39,368 bases of DNA from NCBI GenBank assembly GCA_023458035.1, contig JAEXAX010000005.1:1-39368 (forward strand), given 5' to 3'. Below are positions 33,628 to 39,368 of the stretch, piece by piece. The notes beneath the pieces are model-generated. The model was not told the origin of the DNA, did no database searches, and was given only the letters and a program-made list of their open reading frames with translations. The translations under genes and the position numbers were made by a program. Source of the stretch: Bacillota bacterium. GTDB taxonomy: Bacteria > Bacillota > Clostridia > Lachnospirales > Lachnospiraceae. How positions within the stretch are numbered: the stretch's first letter is position 1; each line of letters opens with the position of its first letter.

Positions 33628-35157
33628 CTATCCTTTGCTAATATTTTTTATATTTTTTGTAAAATATAACTGTACACAGGTTCCGACTCCAACCCGACTG
33701 TTAATTTCCATCTTACAACCGGCAAATCTGGATAAGCGTTGTTCGATGTTTTTCAAACCAATCGAATGCAGCTTGGTCGGATCATCCGCAGCAAAACCCA
33801 TTCCATCATCTTCCACAATGACTCTCCAGCCATGTTCCTCTTCGTGCACTCTGATACAGACTGTTCCGCCGCCTACCTTTGGCTTTATTCCATGTAAAAT
33901 TGCGTTTTCTACAATCGGCTCGACTGTTAAGGCCGGAATGTCAAATTCTTCTTCTCCGACATCGAAGATAACGTGCAAACGATCTCCCAATTGAGCTTCA
34001 TTAATTTGTGCATAGGCTCTGGTGGCGCGAATTTCTTCCTTAAATGCCACAATGCCATCTGAATTATTGCTGCTATTCAGATTAAAGCGCAGGTATTTAG
34101 AAAAATCTCCGATCATCTTGACCGCCAATTTAGGCTGCAGCACAATCAACCCTTGAAGCGTATTCAAGGTATGATAAAAGAAGTGTGATCGAATTTGACT
34201 AAGCAATCTTTTTGACTCCTCCTGCTCCAGCTTTTGTGTCAGATTTTTAATCCGGAGCTTATGTGCCTCCTCTTCCACTCTCTTCATCTTCGCTGTCAAA
34301 TATATACCATATCCCACCAATGCTCCGGTCAATAAGCTAGCCAACACGCTCACCCAAAGACTATAGCGCATATACCATGGCGTCAACGGCGAAAGTGTCA
34401 CGTACCAGGTCGTATGAAACAGTTCCATTTCAAATGTTTTCGGCCCCAAATGTGGCGCAACCTTAACATCTGTGTCTAAAATGGTTTGATCTTGCTCCGT
34501 ATCAGGATTGATCCTCCAAATTCGACAACCATATCCCTGCTCATTGATTCTGGCAATTGAACTGTCACGAAAAATTTCCGGATAATGCAGAGTAACCGCC
34601 ACCAGCCCCCAATATTTCTGAGTTCCGTCAGCTTGACTTAAATAAACCGGCATTCTGCCGCAAATTCCGATTCCGCCTTCCACCAGTTCAAACGGACCCG
34701 CTAAAATTAAATTCTTGCTTTCAATTGCACTTCGCGCCTCTAAATTTCCTGCGCCTTGATTGTTCATATTTAATCCAAGCACCGGCTCATTTCCCTTTAA
34801 CGGAAAGGCTCCGCGAACAATTCCCTCCGGCGCAAACAAAAAACTTCTGACAGATTGATCATTTAACATACGCTCGGCAATTGGACCAAATGAATCATAT
34901 TTCCCTCGCGTTTCAATCAAATGTCCTTCCATCACCTTGAGCTTGGCCATCTGCACTTGCAACGTTTCATATGTTTCTGCTTTCAAACTGCGAAAAATAT
35001 GCTCCATACGCAGCAAGCGCTCCTTGGCCACCTGCCATTGAAACAAGCCTGTAATAACTAAAAATATTAAGGCGCAACCTGTGCCAATTAAGACTGCCGT
35101 TCTTTTGTGTCTTTCTCCCGGCCTACTCTTATCTTTCAATCTCTCCATTCGCTTCAT
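33628..35157 (-). CDS. CHASE-domain sensor histidine kinase (LytS/YesM-type kinase core)
   Basis: About 509 residues. A membrane helix (about 22-42) precedes an extracellular CHASE domain (about 60-270), recognised by APEGIVRGAFPLKGNEPVLG, then LILAGPFELVEGGIGICGRMP and a WGLVAVTL strand. A second membrane helix (VLASLLTGALVGYGIYL) leads to a coiled linker and a His-kinase core with RSHFFYHTLNTLQG. The ATPase part has the N-box VEPIVENAILHG and G-boxes DDGMGF and GIGLKN-like IGLKNIEQRL. CHASE domains bind small molecules, with cytokinins (adenine derivatives) the known example. The start is uncertain: the ATG at 35157 has no strong ribosome site, and a TTG at 35175 or the ATG at 35148 are alternatives. 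Confidence 0.88.
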   Translation of the reverse strand: MKRMERLKDKSRPGERHKRTAVLIGTGCALIFLVITGLFQWQVAKERLLRMEHIFRSLKAETYETLQVQMAKLKVMEGHLIETRGKYDSFGPIAERMLNDQSVRSFLFAPEGIVRGAFPLKGNEPVLGLNMNNQGAGNLEARSAIESKNLILAGPFELVEGGIGICGRMPVYLSQADGTQKYWGLVAVTLHYPEIFRDSSIARINEQGYGCRIWRINPDTEQDQTILDTDVKVAPHLGPKTFEMELFHTTWYVTLSPLTPWYMRYSLWVSVLASLLTGALVGYGIYLTAKMKRVEEEAHKLRIKNLTQKLEQEESKRLLSQIRSHFFYHTLNTLQGLIVLQPKLAVKMIGDFSKYLRFNLNSSNNSDGIVAFKEEIRATRAYAQINEAQLGDRLHVIFDVGEEEFDIPALTVEPIVENAILHGIKPKVGGGTVCIRVHEEEHGWRVIVEDDGMGFAADDPTKLHSIGLKNIEQRLSRFAGCKMEINSRVGVGTCVQLYFTKNIKNISKG

Positions 35158-35218
35158 TTGCCACGCATAATCCAATCATCAGTGATACTGACCGGACCTC
35201 CCTTACTGTGCATTTTAC

Positions 35219-35557
35219 CTATTTAATATTAACAATTAATTCATAAACTCTCTTCACTTCTTGCGCAAACCTTTTATACATATCATGTGAACAGGACGTG
35301 TTTCCTCTAATCATTAAATCAAATTGACCTTTTAGTACAATACTAGCTATTTCCTCATCCGACATATAAGTCTTTAATTCTTCGTCTACTTTAAGTCCAT
35401 GTTCTAGGAATACTTTATATAGTTCCTCGGCAGATAAAACTTTCAACTTTTCATACGTATATTTTGTTGTATTCCCAGTTTCCACAAATTTATAAATCAC
35501 TAGTGTTGACAATATTGTCATCGCAAGACATATTATAATTTTATAATTTTTTTGCAT
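35219..35557 (-). CDS. Small membrane-anchored or secreted protein of unknown function
   Basis: 112 residues with an uncleaved-looking hydrophobic N-terminus (YKIIICLAMTILSTLVIYKF) and a charged, mostly helical outer part with SAEELYKVFLEHG and MSDEEIASIVLKG. No family is recognised. The start at 35557 has AGAGGAG nine bases upstream. Base composition is AT-rich, like the broken genes to its right and unlike the kinase to its left, so it probably belongs to the acquired segment. It is not likely to be part of the two-component unit. Confidence 0.65.
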   Translation of the reverse strand: MQKNYKIIICLAMTILSTLVIYKFVETGNTTKYTYEKLKVLSAEELYKVFLEHGLKVDEELKTYMSDEEIASIVLKGQFDLMIRGNTSCSHDMYKRFAQEVKRVYELIVNIK

Positions 35558-35597
35558 TTTATATTCTCCTCTCTATCATGTCACCATTCTTGTCCCT

Positions 35598-36344
35598 TTG
35601 AAGATTTTTGTAATTCATAGGCATCGCCCCCTTCCTTCAATATATATAACTCAAGAGCTAATTGTCAATGCGGTAACTCATAGAGCATACAACATTACGG
35701 GAACAGATATTCAAATTAAAATGTTCAATGACCATATCGTGGTAGAAAGTCCGGGAAAATTACCGGGATTAGTTCGTACGTATAATATTAGAAATACGCA
35801 TTTTTCAAGGAATCCTAAAATCGCAGAATTTTTAAAAGCATACAAGTATGTTAAGGAATTTGGAGAAGGCGTAAATCGTATGTGCAACGAGCTAGAAGCA
35901 GCTGGGTTAAACCAGCCGGAGTATTATATAAATGACTTTATGCTACAGGCGATTATATTCAATTCCAAACATCAAAAGCTGGCTATTGAGACTGAAAAGA
36001 CAGGTTCCGAAGGCGAAAAGCTGGCTATTGGAGTTGAAAAGTCAGGTTATGAAGGCGAAAAGCTGGCTATTGAGGACGAAAAGCCGGATTTAGAAGGAGA
36101 AAAGCTGACTATTGAAAAAATCAATATTTTATTAGATGGTCAGACTTATAGTGAGAAAACGAAAAAATATATTTTGAAAATATATGAAGCTATTGATGAA
36201 AATCAAATATTCGGAGCCCCGGAAGTAGAAAATATACTTGGATGTTCAACATCTTCGGCTAAGGAGATTATGAAAAAGATTCGAGCATTGGAGATTGTTG
36301 AACCAGTTTCGGGGAAAGGTAAAGGAAAGTATATTTTCAAATAA
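35598..36344 (+). pseudogene. 5'-truncated AlbA/AAA_4-type ATP-binding protein with 42-bp repeats
   Basis: The open frame starts at a TTG without a ribosome site, and recognisable sequence begins only near 35646 with TQELIVNAVTHRAYNITG. That is the start of the GHKL-like HATPase_c_4 domain that normally follows an AlbA_2/Schlafen-like DNA-binding domain of about 200 residues. The rest is intact: VVESPGKLPGLV, HFSRNPKIAEFLKAY, YVKEFGEGVNRMCNELE. Three copies of a 14-residue repeat (KLAIxxEKxxxEGE) and a winged-helix-like C-terminus (GAPEVENILGCSTSSAKEIM) follow. The N-terminal half is missing, so this is most likely a gene remnant. Its 5' junction lies around 35640. Confidence 0.7.
35976..36101 (+). 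repeat. Three 42-bp tandem repeats inside the ATP-binding protein remnant
   Basis: Units at 35976-36017, 36018-36059 and 36060-36101 encode KLAIETEKTGSEGE, KLAIGVEKSGYEGE and KLAIEDEKPDLEGE; a fourth begins as KLTIEK. The units are in frame and partly diverged. Confidence 0.85.
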
Positions 36345-36402
36345 ATACACGAAATATTTATTATTTGATTGAAAAAATAGATATGTATAAGGGAGGATTA
36401 CA

Positions 36403-38145
36403 ATGGGGTATGTTGGATTGAAATGGTATAAGTGTGATTTTCATTTACATACCATGAAAAGCAAATGTTATAGAGACAAAGATATAGATACACCACAGTC
36501 ATGGGTTGAGGAGGTCAAGCGAAAAGGTTTAAAATGTATAGCTATAACTGACCATAATGATTATAGAGGAATCGACGAAATAAAACAGCTTTGTGAAGAA
36601 AATGATATTATAGCATTCCCTGGTGTAGAATTATCTTGTGATTCTAGTAAGGTTCATTTGCTTATCCTGTTTGATACCACTTGTTCTGGAGAAAACGTAC
36701 GCGACTTTTTGAGTTCCGTAAGCATTTATAGTGAAACATTAGGTGATAGCGCATCTACTGGACAAGGAACCATAGATCAAGTGTGTGAAAAGGCTCAAGG
36801 GATGGGAGCCCTTGTTATTGCAGCACACATAGACGAATTTAATGGTATATGTGAAATTAGTTACGATAATGTGAATAAATTATTAGATAGACAGTATTTA
36901 AGTGCTGTACAGGTGGTAAATGTGGATGTTTGGGATAAATATCAAGCAAACCACGATATAGATGCTGCCTGTGCAAAGTTAAGTGAAAAATATGGAAGAG
37001 AAATATCTAAGGATAAGGCGAAAGAATGGTATAACACTTACTTACAGGCATTAAATTCGGATTTACCTTTGCTTTCTTTTTCGGATAATCCGTGTGATGA
37101 AGGGCAATCAAAACATGGTTTGTGGGGAATCGGAAGAAGCTACACGTGGTTGAAAATGCATACCAAACCAGATTTGGAGAGTGTACGACAGGCATTTTTA
37201 TCATTTGATATGCGAGTTCGCAATATATTTGAATCTAGAATTATACCAGATATTGAACCTGAATTATGGATTCAAAAAGTAGAGATTGAGAACACCTTAC
37301 TTAACGAAAACGATACGATAGAAGTATGCTTCAACCCACAGTTAAATACAATTATTGGTGGTAGAGGAAGTGGAAAGTCTTCAATTATTAGGGTAATCGC
37401 AGGTGGAACAAAGTCTTTTGATGCAGAAAATCTAGATCTAATCAAAGCAGAGCAGGATAATTTTTATAAACTTGTTAGCAAGAAAGATAAAAAGGGAATT
37501 TTCCAAAAAGACTCTAAGATAATTATGTATTTAAATAGAGCAGAGCAGTCATATAAGTTGGAAATTGACGATATCCAAAATATGGGGAATCAATCTCGTA
37601 AATTATATCGCTTAGAAGAGGGAGAATGGATTGAAATATCAGATGTGAATTATTTGGATTTCTTTAAAGCTCAAATATATACACAAAAGCAGATATATGA
37701 GCTAGCAATAGATTCAAATTCTTTATTAAGCATTATTGATCGTGATATTCAAGAAATTGATCAAGTAGTCATTGATAAAGATACTAAATTAAATAAAGTG
37801 ATTGCAAAATGCTTAGAAATAAATGATTTAGAAAAAACAATTGGAGAAGAAACTAGATATATTACAGAATTAAAGGATATCGAAGAACAAATCAGTAGGT
37901 ATGAGTCTCGTGAAATATCAGAAGTATTAAAAAAGAAACAAAAATTTGAGACACAATCTAAGATATTTAATGATTATTATAGAACTCGAAAAGAGCAAAG
38001 TGAGCAGCTAAGGAGGGCTTTAGATGACTTGGAGCCTGGGAACGGGGAAATTGCAGATATTGAAGATCTCGAATTAAAAGATATAATAACGCAGGAGGTG
38101 GAAAGGTACGCACAAAGAAAAGACTCAATTAAAGAAATCTTAGAC
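36403..38145 (+). pseudogene. PHP-domain / AAA ATPase (TrlF-like), truncated in its coiled coil
   Basis: The start at 36403 is good, with GGGAGG six bases upstream. The N-terminal PHP phosphoesterase domain (about 8-270) has CDFHLHT, ITDHND, FPGVELSC and SFSDNPCD, all likely metal ligands. A P-loop follows (IGGRGSGKSS, about 317-326), then a coiled-coil arm from about residue 440. This is the layout of TrlF-family proteins, found in defence islands. Sequence of this kind stops near 38140, where the other strand becomes relaxase. The frame runs on to 38325 with meaningless residues. The second half of the ATPase (signature, Walker B) is missing, so the protein should not be a working ATPase. 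Composition is AT-rich. Confidence 0.78.
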
Positions 38146-38935
38146 TTCTCGTATTTTTTCTTTCAGAGAGTTCTGCTCTCTAATCATACGATTGGTTTCA
38201 CACCGGTCCGAGATATTGCCATCTCTTTCCATATTTCTCGCTGTAACACCCTCATGAATCGTTGGCTCTTTATCCACTCCCTGCCTCTCATAAGATCTGT
38301 GATCTATCTGATTCTCCGGAGATAAAAAATGATTGCAATGATCTGCCCAGGATGCTCTCCATTTTTCCGCCTGGCTGTGGTCATTCCAATCATTAAGTGA
38401 TATTGATATTTTTCCCAAAGATATTCGCAACCTTTCCCCTTTCTGACTCTAGTTTTTTGATTCCCATTTTCGTCTAATACAGGGATTCGATACACTGCGG
38501 TAGTTTCCTTGTCCTTCGGATCATACACCGGCAGATTCGGATTATAAATTGCTCTTCCGTACTCATCTCTTGCATTGGCAAATACTGTTCTCTGTTTTGC
38601 CATCCACGCATGTCCTTCATCTAACTCTCTTACTGTCAGCATGATATGTGCATGAGGGTTTCCATCTCCTTTGTCGTGCAGTGCCCAATCTGCAATCATT
38701 CCCTGATTTACAAAATTTTCTTTTACAAATACCCTGACACATGCAATCTGTTCTTCCCTTGTAAGTTCTACCGGAAGTGCAACTTCCACTTCTCGCGCCA
38801 TCTGCGCATCAGATCTTTTTTCAATTTTCTGTACTTCATTCCATAAGGTCTCACGATTCTGATACTCCATCGGTGCATTTTTCGGCAATAGGATTTCATT
38901 CATAATCACACCACCCTTATGCGTAAAGTAATATA
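38140..38935 (-). pseudogene. MobA/MobL-family relaxase remnant, truncated at both ends and frameshifted
   Basis: The 5' part, reading from about 38935, gives YFTHKGGVIMNEILLPKNAP, then MAREVEVALPVELTREEQ and the relaxase metal site HDKGDGNPHAHIMLTVRE. About 50 N-terminal residues with the catalytic tyrosine region are missing. Near 38410, after CEYLWEK, the frame shifts at a short A run. The other frame continues with LNDWNDHSQAEKWRASWADH, SPENQIDHRSYERQGVD and PTIHEGVTARNME, all typical of MobA/L. It ends abruptly at 38140, where the truncated TrlF-like gene begins on the other strand. It is a relic of a mobilisable plasmid or integrated element and no longer functional. Confidence 0.85.
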
Positions 38936-39163
38936 TTAATCAGATCCTTCGAAAGCGCTGAAGAGCAATATCGAAACGCATATGAAGAAGCATGCAGTAA
39001 ATATCTTGATGGAAAAATAGATAAAGAACGTTTTGAAAAAATGTACCTAATTGAAATTCAAAATTTGGTAACCAATATTGATCAAAAAATACATTATGAT
39101 GCAACACAATCTCATTATCGTTGTACATTAGCTGTTTATAACCAATGGTTCAACAAATCTTAA
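38927..39163 (+). pseudogene. 3' tail of an unidentified gene
   Basis: After a stop at 38924 the plus strand is open to a TAA at 39161-39163. It encodes about 75 helical, charged residues (EEQYRNAYEEACSKYLDGKI, MYLIEIQNLV and the ending LAVYNQWFNKS). There is no start codon or ribosome site, and the left end coincides with the relaxase junction. It looks like the C-terminus of a real gene whose 5' part was lost when the relaxase segment joined. The family is not recognised. It is not clearly the missing end of the TrlF-like protein. Confidence 0.5.
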
Positions 39164-39192
39164 ATAATATAGATATTTTATAGACGAAGAAA

Positions 39193-39223
39193 ACGGGAAG
39201 CCAGCATTTATGCGGCTTCCCGT
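39193..39223 (-). terminator. Terminator hairpin near the right edge
   Basis: ACGGGAAGCC (39193-39202) pairs with GGCTTCCCGT (39214-39223), with GCAT/ATGC continuing the stem. On the minus strand it is followed by TTTTCTTC. It could end a gene entering from the right. Confidence 0.7.
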
Positions 39224-39233
39224 CATTTGTCTA

Positions 39234-39303
39234 CTACTCAAACTCTACAAAGACTAACGCTTTTTGTTTAGGAATTATTCTCTGTAATGTTTCTCGTTCT
39301 TTT
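39234..39303 (-). other. Possible short C-terminal coding remnant
   Basis: On the minus strand a short open stretch ends in ERETLQRIIPKQKALVFVEFE and a TAG at 39236-39234, just before the hairpin at 39193-39223. An in-frame stop precedes it and no start is evident. It may be a gene tail. The remaining bases to 39368 show no gene I can support. Confidence 0.25.
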
Positions 39304-39368
39304 GATTATTTGATATATCCATATTATCCTGCCTATACGAGCTAATGTTATCATTTTGTTATCGGCAT

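Noticed and set aside
35100..35190. Short frame with a strong ribosome site (start MIGLCVANE) just before the kinase, as a leader peptide
   Set aside because: Only 15 codons with no repeated codon or attenuator structure. The spacing from AAGGGAGG is also too long. It only makes the kinase start uncertain.
38940..39128. A 62-codon minus-strand gene rich in aromatic residues
   Set aside because: It is the antisense shadow of the charged helical tail encoded on the plus strand and has no ribosome site.
1..39368. CRISPR arrays, rRNA or tRNA genes, complete insertion sequences
   Set aside because: Reading both strands showed no regularly spaced repeats, no rRNA or tRNA signatures and no transposase gene with terminal inverted repeats.

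Overview
The window looks like chromosome from an anaerobic, fermentative member of the Clostridia (Firmicutes). The signs are a T-box leader in front of ileS, the ecfA1-ecfA2-ecfT-truA block, a fused AdhE, an M2-type [FeFe] hydrogenase, a Nup/Bmp-type purine-nucleoside importer and strong AGGAGG-type ribosome binding sites. Genus cannot be told from the sequence. Most of the window (about 1-35 kb) has even, moderately GC-rich coding sequence, largely on the minus strand. The last 4 kb are clearly more AT-rich and consist of broken accessory genes.

Layout. 1-715: an incomplete gene with four tandem zinc-ribbon (DUF4379-like) repeats. 716-980: a non-coding junction with hairpins and direct repeats beside the lysS 3' end. 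981-2999: greA-lysS with a promoter. 3210-3405: a small membrane protein broken or slipped at an A8 run. 3524-16320: a long co-directional run read from the minus strand, ileS-glgP-(GIY-YIG)-serC-serA-parA-(parB-like)-ecfA1-ecfA2-ecfT-truA. Its genes are separated by very short gaps or overlap. It starts at a T-box leader with an Ile (ATC) specifier and ends near a strong hairpin at 3126-3167. 16739-20118 on the plus strand: a cyclophilin and adhE, with a Rex-like operator before adhE.

20119-20403 has no credible gene but has a good minus-strand promoter, long internal complementarity and a terminator, so it is a candidate small RNA of about 230 nt. An ECF sigma/anti-sigma pair follows, then a three-gene cluster of cupin, EutP-like GTPase and EutS-like microcompartment shell protein. 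Next comes a two-gene [FeFe] hydrogenase operon whose second subunit is a NuoF-C-terminal/GltD fusion. 27638-35157 (minus) reads CHASE-domain histidine kinase, SARP-like response regulator, nucleoside ABC importer (ATPase, two permeases, lipoprotein) and a nucleobase/nucleoside deaminase. This looks like a self-contained purine sensing, uptake and deamination unit. It is the most interesting possible new system here, because CHASE domains are known to bind adenine-type cytokinins.

35.2-39.4 kb is a mosaic: a small secreted/membrane protein, a 5'-truncated AlbA/HATPase-type gene with 42-bp tandem repeats, a PHP-AAA (TrlF-like) gene cut off in its coiled coil, a truncated and frameshifted MobA/MobL relaxase running into it, and the 3' tail of another gene. 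This is what a decayed mobile/defence island looks like.
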